Source: JAJEAD01 sp965221555 (GTDB taxonomy: Bacteria > Pseudomonadota > Gammaproteobacteria > HK1). Taken from it: a stretch of DNA of 64,000 nt. The notes beneath the pieces are model-generated. The model was not told where the DNA came from, did no database searches, and worked only from the letters and a program-made list of their open reading frames with translations. The DNA lies in assembly GCA_965221555.1 (NCBI GenBank), contig OZ244895.1:2666001-2730000 (forward strand), written 5' to 3'. Made by a program: the position numbers and the translations under genes. Shown here in pieces: positions 23,736 to 32,454 of the stretch (position 1 is its first letter; each line of letters starts with the position of its first letter).

Positions 23736-24674
23736 ATGTCAGGCGCTGACGATCTGTTCAATGCAGACACCTCGATGCGTCTTCGAGCTTTCGAGCACAT
23801 CCGGAGGCTCACCGAGCTCCACGGCTTGTTGACTCCCCGGTTGATAGAAGCCGGTTTCCAGTTCGAAGGCACGCGCATTCCACTCGTGAACCCGCGGCGG
23901 GGTATCTTCAAACCTGGCCAGATGCGCTTCCTGCTGTCGGTCAGGACCGTCATCCCACGACGGGGCGGCAAGGTTCGTTACTACGACCAGCTAGATGCTC
24001 ATGAAAAAGTTTATCAAGGAGACGAAAGCGTCGACTACGCGTTCATGGGTACTAATCCGAAGAGCGCCGACAACCTTCTGTTACTCGAAGCTCACGAGTG
24101 TCGGATTCCTGTCATCTATTTTCTCGGCATCAAGCCCGGCTTGTACCAGGCTCTGATCCCGACTTTCATTTCCGGATGGGATTCTGCGTCACTCAAGGCA
24201 AGCCTCTCGTTCGGACTGCCCGGACGCGACGACCTTTCGTCACCACTGCCGGCAGTGGAGCGCCGCTATGCCCTGCGTGTGGTGAAACAGCGTCTCCACC
24301 AGGAGTCGTTCCGGGAAGCCGTCATCACCGCATATAGTGGACGCTGCGCCCTGTCGCGTCTCCGCGAGCATCGCCTGCTCGATGCGGCGCACATCGTTGC
24401 AGACAAAGACGAACTGCTGGGCCAACCGGTTGTTCCCAACGGGCTACCGCTGTCCAAAATTCATCATGCCGCCTTCGATGCCAACCTGATCGGTATCGAT
24501 CCAGACTATCGCGTACATGTCTCCGAGCGTCTTCTTGCCCAACGCGACGGCCCAATGCTGGACGCCTTGAAGCAGCTTAAGGATAGAAGACTACACTTCC
24601 CCAAACGGGTGCAGGATCGTCCTGATCGCGACCGGCTCGACGAGCGCTTCAAGCTCTTCAAGGCAGCGGCCTGA
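23736..24674 (+). CDS. HNH endonuclease domain protein (putative restriction type)
   Basis: 312 residues. The N-terminal 190 residues are unassigned (GTRIPLVNPRRGIFKPGQM, RYYDQLDAHEKVYQGDESVDYAFMG). They resemble the DNA-recognition part of single-chain putative restriction endonucleases. The C-terminal HNH_2-type nuclease has FREAVITAYSGRCALSRL, LLDAAHIVADKD, VPNGLPLSKIHHAAFDANLIGID: His in AHI, Asn in NGL and His-Asp in HHAAFD are the expected active-site residues. The first-Cys motif is CALS rather than the common CAVTG. No methylase is adjacent. Lower GC than the surroundings, and it shares the accessory segment with the CocE gene and the DUF pair. A defence role is inference. Confidence 0.82.
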   Translation: MSGADDLFNADTSMRLRAFEHIRRLTELHGLLTPRLIEAGFQFEGTRIPLVNPRRGIFKPGQMRFLLSVRTVIPRRGGKVRYYDQLDAHEKVYQGDESVDYAFMGTNPKSADNLLLLEAHECRIPVIYFLGIKPGLYQALIPTFISGWDSASLKASLSFGLPGRDDLSSPLPAVERRYALRVVKQRLHQESFREAVITAYSGRCALSRLREHRLLDAAHIVADKDELLGQPVVPNGLPLSKIHHAAFDANLIGIDPDYRVHVSERLLAQRDGPMLDALKQLKDRRLHFPKRVQDRPDRDRLDERFKLFKAAA

Positions 24675-24727
24675 CAGGAAGGCACGTGCGGACGAGGTCG
24701 TCGGCCGTGATTCCGTATCGCGAATCG

Positions 24728-24775
24728 ACGCCGGCGTGCTTCGAGGGCGCACCTGCGGACACTCCGCCCGGCGCC
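24728..24775 (+). pseudogene. Fragment resembling the CaiB/BaiF CoA-transferase C-terminus
   Basis: Translates as TPACFEGAPADTPPGA, matching TPARFEGTPPDTPRGA in the CoA transferase at 20660-20707. By eye 41 of 48 bases are identical with no gap. The similarity stops on both sides and there is no gene around it, so it looks like a remnant of a second CoA transferase or of a duplication across the 20.8-24.7 kb insert. Confidence 0.5.
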
Positions 24776-24833
24776 ACCATGATCGGAGGCGCCGGGCGGG
24801 GGCAGCCGGTTCATACCTGGAGAGCTGGCAGCG

Positions 24834-26354
24834 CTACTCGCAGTGCAGCTCTTCGAAGCTCAAGTTGACGTTCTGGGCGTGAGGCTTGTAGCCCGAACAG
24901 TTGGCGCGCATCGCCGCGACCTGATGCATGAAGGCGGGAGTGATCACCCCGCCCTCCATCGAGAGCAGCTCCTGGGCCTGCCGGTAAAGATCCACCCGCT
25001 TGCCGGCATCGAGCTCGCGGGACGCGGCGTCGAGCAGCGCCTGGAAGTCGTCGCGGTGCCAGTTGGTCTCGTTCCACTCCGCCCCCTTGGCGTAGGCGAT
25101 GGACAGACCCACCGCGGGCGCACGCTGAGACCACCCGGAGGAGAAGAAGGCACGCTTCATCCAGATATCGGACCAGTAGCTGTCCGGCGGCGTGTTGATG
25201 ATGTTGACAGTGATGCCCGCCGCGGCCGCCTGCTGCTGAAAGACCTGGGCGGCGAGCTTCATGCCGGGCAGGGCGTCCGAGGTATGTAGATCCACCGTGA
25301 GCCCGTCGCCGTAGCCCGCCTCGGTCAGCAGCGCCTTGGCGCGCTCGATGTCCTGTCCCTTGATCTCCGCGGTGTAGGCGGCCGGCCACGATGGGGGTAC
25401 CGGGTTGTCGTTGCCGGGCTGACCGAGTCCGAGCAGCGCAGTGTTCACAATCTCCTGACGGTTGACGACCGCCTTCAGTGCTTCGCGCACGCGGTTGTCG
25501 TTGAAGGGTTCCTTGTCGGTCTGCATGGAGAAGGTGAGCGAAGTGGCGGCGCCGGTCTCAAGAAGGGTGACGTTCTCGTCCCCTCGGAGTGCGGACAGGA
25601 TCTCCGGGGCGGCGCTCATCAGCAGGTCCGCCTCGCCGGACTTGAGCGCCGCGAGCTGGGAGACCGCCTCCGTGATCACCGTGACCCGCAGGCACTCCGC
25701 CTTGGGCAGCCCCTCACGCCAGTAGTTGGGGTTGCGCCGCAGCACCCGCACCGCGCCGCCCGGGGTGAACTCTTCCTGCATGAAAGGCCCAGTGCCCATT
25801 CCGTTCAACTTGAGATCCGCGGTCTGCGCGCCCTCGGAAACGATGAGGTTGAACTTGAGAGACAGCAGCGTAGGCATATCCGCAATGGGATCGTCGGTCT
25901 CGAAGCGCACGGTGTGCGCGTCCACCGCCTGAATACCCTCCGGCTTCAGGAAGGACAGGATGGGAGCGGCGCCCGAACCCACCTCGGGGTCGAGCAGGCG
26001 CCGCAGGGAGTAGACGACATCGCCCGAGTCGAAGTCGCTGCCGTCGTGGAACTTGACCCCCTGCTCCAGCTCGAAAGTCCATGTTCTTCCATCCTCGGAG
26101 ACGGACCAGGACTTGGCGAGCTCCGGCACGACCTGGAAGTTATCGTCTATGTCCACCAGGCGGTTGTACACCGCGTACACATGCACCGAGTCGTCCGAGG
26201 ACAGGAGATCGGCGGGGTCCATCGAGCCCTTCTCGCCGCTGGACTCGTAATGGACGATGTTCACGCATTCCTCGGCGACGACGGAGGCCGGATGCGCGGC
26301 CCCAAGTGCCAAGGTTCCCACTGCGCACGCTCGCAATATGGATTCCAATCTCAT
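24834..26354 (-). CDS. ABC transporter substrate-binding protein, family 5 (peptide/nickel type)
   Basis: 506 residues. ATG at 26354 follows CAGGAG. Signal peptide MRLESILRACAVGTLALGAA with a cut near ASVVAEE; the mature protein is periplasmic. SBP_bac_5 features: LVDIDDNFQVVPELAKSW, WTFELEQGVKFHDGSDFDSGDVVYSLRRLLDP, GTGPFMQEEF, RRNPNYWREGLPK, FNDNRVREALKAVVNRQEI. It is the binding component for the permease/ATPase genes that start 129 bp away on the opposite strand, an unusual divergent layout for this transporter type. The ligand could be a peptide or another amine; it is not predictable. Confidence 0.93.
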   Translation of the reverse strand: MRLESILRACAVGTLALGAAHPASVVAEECVNIVHYESSGEKGSMDPADLLSSDDSVHVYAVYNRLVDIDDNFQVVPELAKSWSVSEDGRTWTFELEQGVKFHDGSDFDSGDVVYSLRRLLDPEVGSGAAPILSFLKPEGIQAVDAHTVRFETDDPIADMPTLLSLKFNLIVSEGAQTADLKLNGMGTGPFMQEEFTPGGAVRVLRRNPNYWREGLPKAECLRVTVITEAVSQLAALKSGEADLLMSAAPEILSALRGDENVTLLETGAATSLTFSMQTDKEPFNDNRVREALKAVVNRQEIVNTALLGLGQPGNDNPVPPSWPAAYTAEIKGQDIERAKALLTEAGYGDGLTVDLHTSDALPGMKLAAQVFQQQAAAAGITVNIINTPPDSYWSDIWMKRAFFSSGWSQRAPAVGLSIAYAKGAEWNETNWHRDDFQALLDAASRELDAGKRVDLYRQAQELLSMEGGVITPAFMHQVAAMRANCSGYKPHAQNVNLSFEELHCE

Positions 26355-26393
26355 GGCTATCTCCTGAGGGGAGTCTGTGGATCGGCGCAAAGT

Positions 26394-26421
26394 ATGATAG
26401 AGCGCTCAAGAAACAAGGCAA
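26394..26421 (-). promoter_or_regulatory. Putative promoter of the substrate-binding protein gene
   Basis: On the minus strand TTGCCT (-35, 26421-26416), a 16-bp spacer and TATCAT (-10, 26399-26394), about 40 bp upstream of the ATG and with a good ribosome site between. The spacer includes the palindrome GAGCGCTC. A promoter for the divergent permease operon was not clear in the same 128-bp spacer. Confidence 0.45.
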
Positions 26422-26482
26422 ACCAAGGCGCAGGCGGCTCTCCGGCGCGCGCCACCTCCCCCGACTCCGAGGAACCCGCACC

Positions 26483-27436
26483 GTGGCACGTCTGATCTGC
26501 GCCCGGATCCTGCTCTCGATCGTGACGCTGCTGCTCGTATCCGTGGTCATCTTCGCGATCGTCGAAGTTCTCCCCGGGGATGTCGCCACCCGTATCCTCG
26601 GGCGCGCCGCTACCGAGGAATCCCTCGCCGCCCTGCGCGCGCGTCTGAATCTCGACCTTCCGCCCGCCGAACGCTACCTGATGTGGCTCGGCAACGCGGT
26701 TCGTGGCGATTTTGGCGTCGCGCTCACCAGTACCCGCCCGGTGACCGAGATTCTCGCGCCGCGTATCGTCAACACCCTCATCCTCTCCGGCGTCGCGTTC
26801 CTGATCTACATCCCGCTCGCGCTGATTCCGGCCGCGATCCAGGCGCTCAACCGCGACCGCGCCGTGGACCATGCGCTTTCGGTGCTGACGCTTGTGTTCG
26901 TGTCCATGCCGGAGTTTCTCCTCGGCACCCTGATGCTGATCCTGTTCGTGATCGCGATACCCGTCCTGCCCGCAACCTCCGTGGTGGTGGAGTCATCCAC
27001 CATCGGGGAGTGGATAAAGGCCCTGGTGCTGCCTTCGGTGACGCTCGCGATCGTGATGGCGGTGTACGCGGTGCGCATGCTGCGCGACAACCTCATAGAG
27101 GTGCTCGATTCGCAATACATCCGCATGGCGGAGCTCAAGGGCTTGCCGCGGCACCTCGTGCTGCTGCGCCACGGCGTGATGAACGCGCTCGGGCCGACCC
27201 TCAACATCACCGCGCTCAACATCTCCTACCTCATCGGCGGAGTGGTGGTGCTGGAGAAGGTGTTCGGTTTCCCCGGTTTCGGCAGCCTGCTCATCGACGC
27301 CCTGCTGCTGCGCGACATCCCGCTCATCGAAGCGACGGTGCTGATCGCTTCGCTCGTCTACATTGTCGCAAACCTTCTCGCGGACATCGCGGCCATCGTG
27401 CTCAACCCGCGGCTGCGCAACGAGGGCGCCGCGTGA
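26483..27436 (+). CDS. ABC transporter permease, DppB/OppB type
   Basis: 317 residues from GTG at 26483, eight bases after GAGGAA. Six hydrophobic helices. The N-terminal family signature is LLSIVTLLLVSVVIFAIVEVLPGD. The EAA loop VRMLRDNLIEVLDSQYIRMAELKGLPRHLVLLRHGVMNA is near 195-235. The C-terminal helix region is VVVLEKVFGFPGFGSLLIDAL. It ends in a GTGA overlap with the second permease. It forms the channel with that permease. Confidence 0.93.
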   Translation: MARLICARILLSIVTLLLVSVVIFAIVEVLPGDVATRILGRAATEESLAALRARLNLDLPPAERYLMWLGNAVRGDFGVALTSTRPVTEILAPRIVNTLILSGVAFLIYIPLALIPAAIQALNRDRAVDHALSVLTLVFVSMPEFLLGTLMLILFVIAIPVLPATSVVVESSTIGEWIKALVLPSVTLAIVMAVYAVRMLRDNLIEVLDSQYIRMAELKGLPRHLVLLRHGVMNALGPTLNITALNISYLIGGVVVLEKVFGFPGFGSLLIDALLLRDIPLIEATVLIASLVYIVANLLADIAAIVLNPRLRNEGAA

Positions 27437-28323
27437 GCACCGAGGCCGCCGCCTCGTCGAGGAGCGCGGGCGAGGGTTTGTGGTCGCGCTTCAATCGCAC
27501 CCCGAGAAGCTTCCGAATCGGCTCCATCATCCTGCTCGCCCACCTCGCGATAGCGGCGACCGGTCCCTGGTGGGCGCCCTTCGGCCCGGCCCAGATGGGC
27601 GCGGGTCCGCCGCTTTCGGGCATGAGCTGGACCAACCTCTTCGGCACCGATCAGCTCGGCCGCGACGTGTTCAGCCGAGTGGTGCACGGGAGTCATATCG
27701 TCATCCTGCTCTCGGTATCCGGAACGGCGCTCGGAGTGGCCCTGGGCTCGGTCCTGGGCCTGCTGAGCGGGTACATCCGGGGTTGGTTCGACGAGATCCT
27801 CATGCGCGTGCTGGAGGCGATGATCAGCATCCCCTTCCTGGTGCTGGCGCTGCTCGCGGTCGCCTCCGCCGGACCCGGCCTCTCGGGCGAACCGGCGCTC
27901 GTGATCCTGGTGGTGGCCCTCGTCTACACGCCACGCATCGCCCGCATGGCGCGCGCCGCCGCCCTGGAAGTCGTGACGCAGGACTTCGTAAGCGTCGCCC
28001 GCCTGCGAGGCGAGAGCGCGTGGTCGGTCATGTGGCGCGAGCTGCTGCCCAACACCACCGGCACGCTGCTGGTGGAGTTCGCGATCCGGGCGGGCTACGC
28101 CCCGGTGCTGGTGGGCTCGCTCGGATTCCTCGGCTTCGGGCTGCGCCCGCCCACTCCGGAGTGGGGGCTCATGATCAGCGAGAATCGCGCCCTCATCGTC
28201 ACCGCCCCCATCACCGTCATCGGCCCCGGACTGGCGCTCGCCTCCCTGGTGGTCGGGCTGAACCTGTGGACGGAGGGACTCGCGCGCATGCTGGGGCGCA
28301 GCGTTTCCCACATGGGCCGATGA
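27433..28323 (+). CDS. ABC transporter permease, DppC/OppC type
   Basis: 296 residues, GTG start overlapping the upstream stop. The N-terminal OppC signature is FRIGSIILLAHLAIAATGPWWAPF, then NLFGTDQLGRDVFSRVVHGSHI. The EAA loop is VTQDFVSVARLRGESAWSVMWRELLPN. The C-terminal segment LGFLGFGLRPPTPEWGLMISENR is typical. It ends in an ATGA overlap with the ATPase gene, so three transporter genes are coupled. Confidence 0.93.
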   Translation: MSTEAAASSRSAGEGLWSRFNRTPRSFRIGSIILLAHLAIAATGPWWAPFGPAQMGAGPPLSGMSWTNLFGTDQLGRDVFSRVVHGSHIVILLSVSGTALGVALGSVLGLLSGYIRGWFDEILMRVLEAMISIPFLVLALLAVASAGPGLSGEPALVILVVALVYTPRIARMARAAALEVVTQDFVSVARLRGESAWSVMWRELLPNTTGTLLVEFAIRAGYAPVLVGSLGFLGFGLRPPTPEWGLMISENRALIVTAPITVIGPGLALASLVVGLNLWTEGLARMLGRSVSHMGR

Positions 28324-30371
28324 CTCCCCCTCCCCTTCTCGAAGTGGATGGACTCCATCTCGCCTACTGGCAGAGCGGGGACTGGCTCAAGGTTCTGCAC
28401 GACGTCTCGATGCGGATCCAGCCTGGAGAGATGGTGGGGCTGGTGGGCGAATCGGGGTGTGGCAAGTCGACACTCGCGTACCAGTTGCTCGGCTATCGGC
28501 ATCCAATGGCCCGGGTGCTCGAAGGGGAGGTCCGCTTCAAGGGGGAGTCGCTGCTCTCCCTGACCCGGCCCGCACTCGACGCGCTGCGCGGCAACCGGGT
28601 AGCACTGGTGCCCCAGGATCCGACTACCGCGCTGAGCCCCGGGATGCGGGTGGGGCGCCAGATTGCGGAGGTCCTGATGATTCACGGACTCTTCGCTTCC
28701 CGAGACGACGCCGAGCGGCACGTGGCGGAGCTCTTCGCGAGCGTCCGGCTGCCCAACCCCGAAGAGGCGCTCGGCCGTTATCCTCATCAGTTGTCGGGCG
28801 GTCAGCAGCAACGGGTGCTCATCGCGATGGCGCTCGCCTGCAATCCCGATCTCGTGGTGCTCGACGAGCCCACGACCGGACTGGACGTCACCACCCAGGA
28901 ACAGATTCTCGGCCTGCTCCTCGATCTGCGTGAACGCTTTTCGACCGCTATGCTCTACGTCACCCACGACCTCGGCGTCATCAAAGAGGTCGCCGACCGC
29001 GTGGGGGTGATGTACGCCGGACACATGGTCGAAGTCGCTCCGACCGGGAGGCTCTTCGCGGAGCCCCTGCACCCCTACACCCGCGGCCTGATCGACTCCA
29101 TCCCCCGGATCTCCGCAAACGGCCAGGGCGCGAGCACGCTCCGGGGGCTGCTTCGTCGCGAGGCGCTGCCCCCTGGCTGTCCCTTCCAGCCTCGCTGCGA
29201 CTTCGCTACCCCCCAGTGCGCCGCGAACCGGCAGCGCCTCGAAGCGGCGGGTCCCGACCGAGGCGTGGCCTGCGAACGCTGGGAAGAGATACCGAGGGCG
29301 GTCGGGAGCGCGCCGCCGGTCGCGGGATCCCGGCGCCGCGCCCCGGACGCGGAAGTGCTCTCGGTCGTGGGCGTCTCCCTCGCCTACAGCAGTCGCCGAC
29401 GGGGCCTGCGGCGCGGCGAATCCAACGCCAAGGTCGTGCACGATTGCTCCTTCTCCATCGCTCACGGTGAGACCTTCGCGCTCGTGGGAGAGTCCGGAAG
29501 CGGGAAGTCGACCATCGCCCGGGCCATTGCGGGGCTGCTGCCACCGATAGAAGGAAGCATTCGCTTCCGAGGATCGCCCGCCCCCGCCCTGGTCGAAGAC
29601 AGAAGCCCTTCGACACGCCGCGACATCCAGTACGTCTTCCAGAATCCAGACGCTTCGCTGAATCCACGCAAGCGTGTTGGCGCCATTCTTTCCCGACCGC
29701 TCCAGATGTTCTTCGACCTGGATCGAAGGAGCATTCGACGCCGGGTGACGGAAGCGCTCCACGATGTGCGCCTCGAGGGGGGGTACGCGGACCGCTATCC
29801 GGATCAGCTCTCCGGAGGGGAGCGCCAGCGTATCGCGATCGCCCGCGCGCTCGTGGCCGAACCGAGTCTGATGCTCTGCGACGAGGTGCTCTCGGCCCTT
29901 GATGTCTCCGTCCAGGCCAGCATGCTCGATCTGCTGCGCCGGCTGCGCCGGGAACGAGACATCGCGATGCTCTTCATCTCCCACGACCTGGCGGTGGTGA
30001 GGTCCCTCGCCGATCGTGCGGCGGTGCTCTTTCACGGCCATCTCTTCGAGGTCGGCGCCATCGAGCACATCTTCAATCCGCCCTTCCACCCCTACACCCA
30101 CAGCCTGCTGATGGCGGTGCCGGGGACGGGCCGGGTGCACCGGAGCAAGGGTGGACGCACCCACCCCGGAGGCACGAGCGCCTCGGCGAAGCTTGGCTGT
30201 CCCTTCGTCGATCGCTGTCCCTGGAAGGCCGGACCGGCCTGCGAAGAAGTGCGCCCGCCGTGGCGCGAGACTGAAACGGGGCTTCGCATCCGCTGCCACC
30301 TCCCACTCGAAACGCTCTCTGCCCGGGCCGAGTGGAGGCCCGAAGGGCGCCCGAGTCCGGCTGGCGGGTAA
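28320..30371 (+). CDS. Fused double ATP-binding protein of the peptide-type ABC transporter
   Basis: 683 residues joining the DppD-like and DppF-like ATPases in one chain. First unit: Walker A GESGCGKST near 43-51, signature LSGGQQQR, Walker B LVVLDEPTTGLD, then the oligopeptide-transporter C-terminal block with CPFQPRC. Second unit: Walker A GESGSGKST, signature LSGGERQR, Walker B LMLCDEVLSALD, and again CPFVDRCPW. Walker B of the second unit has Glu in DE followed by Val, the usual form. Cytoplasmic; powers the two permeases. The stop codon lies at the exact edge where a truncated fic gene on the other strand begins. Confidence 0.93.
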   Translation: MTPPPLLEVDGLHLAYWQSGDWLKVLHDVSMRIQPGEMVGLVGESGCGKSTLAYQLLGYRHPMARVLEGEVRFKGESLLSLTRPALDALRGNRVALVPQDPTTALSPGMRVGRQIAEVLMIHGLFASRDDAERHVAELFASVRLPNPEEALGRYPHQLSGGQQQRVLIAMALACNPDLVVLDEPTTGLDVTTQEQILGLLLDLRERFSTAMLYVTHDLGVIKEVADRVGVMYAGHMVEVAPTGRLFAEPLHPYTRGLIDSIPRISANGQGASTLRGLLRREALPPGCPFQPRCDFATPQCAANRQRLEAAGPDRGVACERWEEIPRAVGSAPPVAGSRRRAPDAEVLSVVGVSLAYSSRRRGLRRGESNAKVVHDCSFSIAHGETFALVGESGSGKSTIARAIAGLLPPIEGSIRFRGSPAPALVEDRSPSTRRDIQYVFQNPDASLNPRKRVGAILSRPLQMFFDLDRRSIRRRVTEALHDVRLEGGYADRYPDQLSGGERQRIAIARALVAEPSLMLCDEVLSALDVSVQASMLDLLRRLRRERDIAMLFISHDLAVVRSLADRAAVLFHGHLFEVGAIEHIFNPPFHPYTHSLLMAVPGTGRVHRSKGGRTHPGGTSASAKLGCPFVDRCPWKAGPACEEVRPPWRETETGLRIRCHLPLETLSARAEWRPEGRPSPAGG

Positions 30372-30699
30372 GCATCTCGAATCCTCGGTGCAACGCAGTG
30401 CAGTAACGCTGTGCTTCCTTGGTGGCGGGCTCGGCCCGGCCTGACGCGTCGTTGGCATAACGGAACAGCGGGTCTGCAGTCGTGACGATATTCTCGATTT
30501 CTGAACCCGCCTGCGCTTCGAGGAGGGGGATCGAGCTGATCAGCATCGCCTGGTTCGGAATGATATCCCCGGAGACCCGGAGCTCCGCCAGCGCCACACG
30601 CCGGGCAATGCAAATCCGAAGAACGGCCCTTGTTTCAATCTCCGAAGCCGGCGGCGGGCCCGGCAGATCATTGAAGGGGCGGCTGGGAATGAAGGTCAC
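30372..30699 (-). pseudogene. Truncated Fic family gene (N-terminal part only)
   Basis: From a GTG at 30699 the frame reads TFIPSRPFNDLPGPPPA, then IETRAVLRICIARRVALAEL, IPNQAMLISSIPLLEAQAGS, EIENIVTTADPLFRYA and TKEAQRYCTALHRGFEML. This is the conserved N-terminal region of Fic family AMP-transferases (LPPLPP, EIENIVTT). The similarity breaks off at the stop codon of the ABC gene. The frame continues antisense to that gene without any Fic catalytic HxFxDGNGR motif. So the core of the gene has been lost by deletion or replaced. Confidence 0.75.
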
Positions 30700-30797
30700 A
30701 TCGATGTGCCTCGCATTCGTCGACACCTGCTCCCGACATGTCGATCGCATCGACACTTCACACCAACGTATCGATGCAGGGACAATACATCGACACG
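30699..30797. promoter_or_regulatory. Cluster of ATCGA/TCGAT boxes upstream of the fic remnant
   Basis: Within 100 bp there are CACATCGATGTG (palindrome overlapping the presumed fic start), GTCGACA, ATGTCGATCGCATCGACA, GTATCGATGC and ACATCGACACG. Such repeated short boxes look like the operator array of an autoregulated Fic or toxin-antitoxin gene. The composition is lower in GC than the neighbours. Confidence 0.4.
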
Positions 30798-30815
30798 TTG
30801 GGCATGGACAATCAA

Positions 30816-31016
30816 TTAACGACATGCGTCCCCCGTTTCCCTGTCGCCATCTGAATGTCGAGGATCGACGCTGTCCTGGTCCCGGGAATCAGCGTCCACC
30901 CTTGTGAGGTTGCCGCCGATGCTCTGCGTGGTCCGAGAGGCGCCGGTCAGGATAGAGTCCCGAACCAGGTACGCATGGCGCGCAGTGGCCTGAACCGTGG
31001 TGTGGCCTAGCAGCCC
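30816..31016 (-). pseudogene. Tyrosine recombinase (integrase) C-terminal remnant
   Basis: The frame reads GLLGHTTVQATARHAYLVRD and SILTGASRTTQSIGGNL, the end of a phage-type integrase (LLGH...TARYAHL...). An in-frame TGA sits immediately before GLLGH and no further integrase sequence is seen upstream. The nucleophile position, Tyr in ARYAHL, reads His here (ARHAYL), so the protein would be dead even if made. It lies just upstream of the fic remnant on the same strand. Confidence 0.65.
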
Positions 31017-31300
31017 TCACCGGGCGACGTCGTCGTAATCCGGTTCGATTCGCCCCCGACTCTTCAGTTGCATCGCGCAACGGCTTGTACGAGCTCTCTC
31101 CTGTTGCTAGGGTCCGACCGCTGTGGCAGCTTTGACCGGAGGAGCGCGATGACCATTACAATCTCTAGCCTGCCCTTGCCCAACCGCGGACCCTACTGCA
31201 ACTGCTGAGGCGTAGTTTGCCTCAAAAACAACGATCCCAACAGCGAAGAATACTGATTTTAACATCTCCCATCCGATGACGCCTGCCAGGGGAGGCAACT

Positions 31301-32377
31301 ATGGATCTCAGAAACGTTATGATAATCGTCGGCTGCGCGCTGGTTGTTTCTTCTTGCGCGGCACCCAGTGGCTTGGAGAAAGCGACCCGGGCGGTGACCA
31401 CCACGGCGACTGCAGACAGTGCAGCGGCTGCCGTGACCGAAACCCCCTCAAAACCAATTCGCGAACTCCTGTCGTACGAGAGTGCGGATGGAGTCGATTC
31501 CTATGCCGACATTCTGAGGGGAAAGTCGTTCGCTTCCACAACCCTGACGGCACGCCTCACTCTGCCCTCCAAGTGCGCGGAGCCGGACCACAAGGTGCCG
31601 GCAGTCATCATTCAGCACGGGTCTGGTGCGCCCCGCCACCGCTGGTATGAGCAGTTATCCAACGTGTTGGCAGAAGCGGGGATTGCCGCACTCGTGCCCG
31701 ATTCCTATTCGGCAAGGGGAATAGGTTCGACCGCGTCCGATCAAACCCAGCTCTCCAAGGCCAACCGAGTGTACGACGCATTCGCTGCGTTTCGCGCACT
31801 TGCCAAGGTGCCCTGCATCGACCTCGATCGAATCGGCATTACCGGATATTCGTTCGGCGGAATCGTAAGTCGAGACGTGGTTGAGTCGGAGCTGGCGGAA
31901 AGGCTTGGTGCGGGCCATGCCTTCAAAGCGAGCCTGCCTGTCTATCCAAGCTGCCAAAGCCAATGGGATGTGAGCCGACCGACGAATACCCGAGTGCATT
32001 TCCTCCTGGCGGAACTGGACGACTATACTCCAGCCAGTTACTGCCTCGAACACATTCCCGAATTGAGAGCTTCTGGTTGGAATGTCTCCCACAGCGTCCT
32101 CACCGGCGCCCATCACGGATTCATTTCCGAAGACTCCCCGCATCGATACCAGAAAGCCTGGACCTTCAAGGATTGCGGCGTCGTACGAGTGACCACGGAA
32201 GGATATGAGATATCAGACCAATTGAACCTTGATGTAGGCAAGACGATGACCTGGGTGGAGTACATCCGCGCAACTGCAAAGGCGTGCGGGAAGCGTGGAG
32301 TGACCTTGGGGGCGAACCGCAAGACCCGGGAGTCGGCAATGCAGTTCACCATGAACTTCTTCTTGGAGAATCTCTGA
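31301..32377 (+). CDS. Lipoprotein with dienelactone-hydrolase-like alpha/beta hydrolase fold
   Basis: 358 residues. Lipoprotein signal MDLRNVMIIVGCALVVSSC with lipobox VSSC (Cys19), then a Thr/Ala-rich linker. The hydrolase fold has the oxyanion motif IIQHGSGAPRH, nucleophile GYSFGG, acid in LLAELDDYTP and His in TGAHHGF. No peptidase motif is present. Probably an envelope-anchored esterase. GGGAGGCAACT precedes ATG. Base composition is lower in GC than the core genes. The next gene (32522) is on the same strand 144 bp away. Confidence 0.8.
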   Translation: MDLRNVMIIVGCALVVSSCAAPSGLEKATRAVTTTATADSAAAAVTETPSKPIRELLSYESADGVDSYADILRGKSFASTTLTARLTLPSKCAEPDHKVPAVIIQHGSGAPRHRWYEQLSNVLAEAGIAALVPDSYSARGIGSTASDQTQLSKANRVYDAFAAFRALAKVPCIDLDRIGITGYSFGGIVSRDVVESELAERLGAGHAFKASLPVYPSCQSQWDVSRPTNTRVHFLLAELDDYTPASYCLEHIPELRASGWNVSHSVLTGAHHGFISEDSPHRYQKAWTFKDCGVVRVTTEGYEISDQLNLDVGKTMTWVEYIRATAKACGKRGVTLGANRKTRESAMQFTMNFFLENL

Positions 32378-32454
32378 ACGGACATGTTTCCCAAGAATTC
32401 ATCCGCGAGCCCAGGTAACGCAAACTCACAATTTACCGCTGCATCACATAGCAT

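Noticed and set aside
24675..24833. Possible complete gene between the HNH gene and the ABC binding protein
   Set aside because: Only a 16-residue match to a CoA-transferase tail is present, so it is listed as a remnant.
30482..30907. A 141-residue plus-strand frame
   Set aside because: It runs antisense to the clear Fic N-terminal remnant and has no features of its own.
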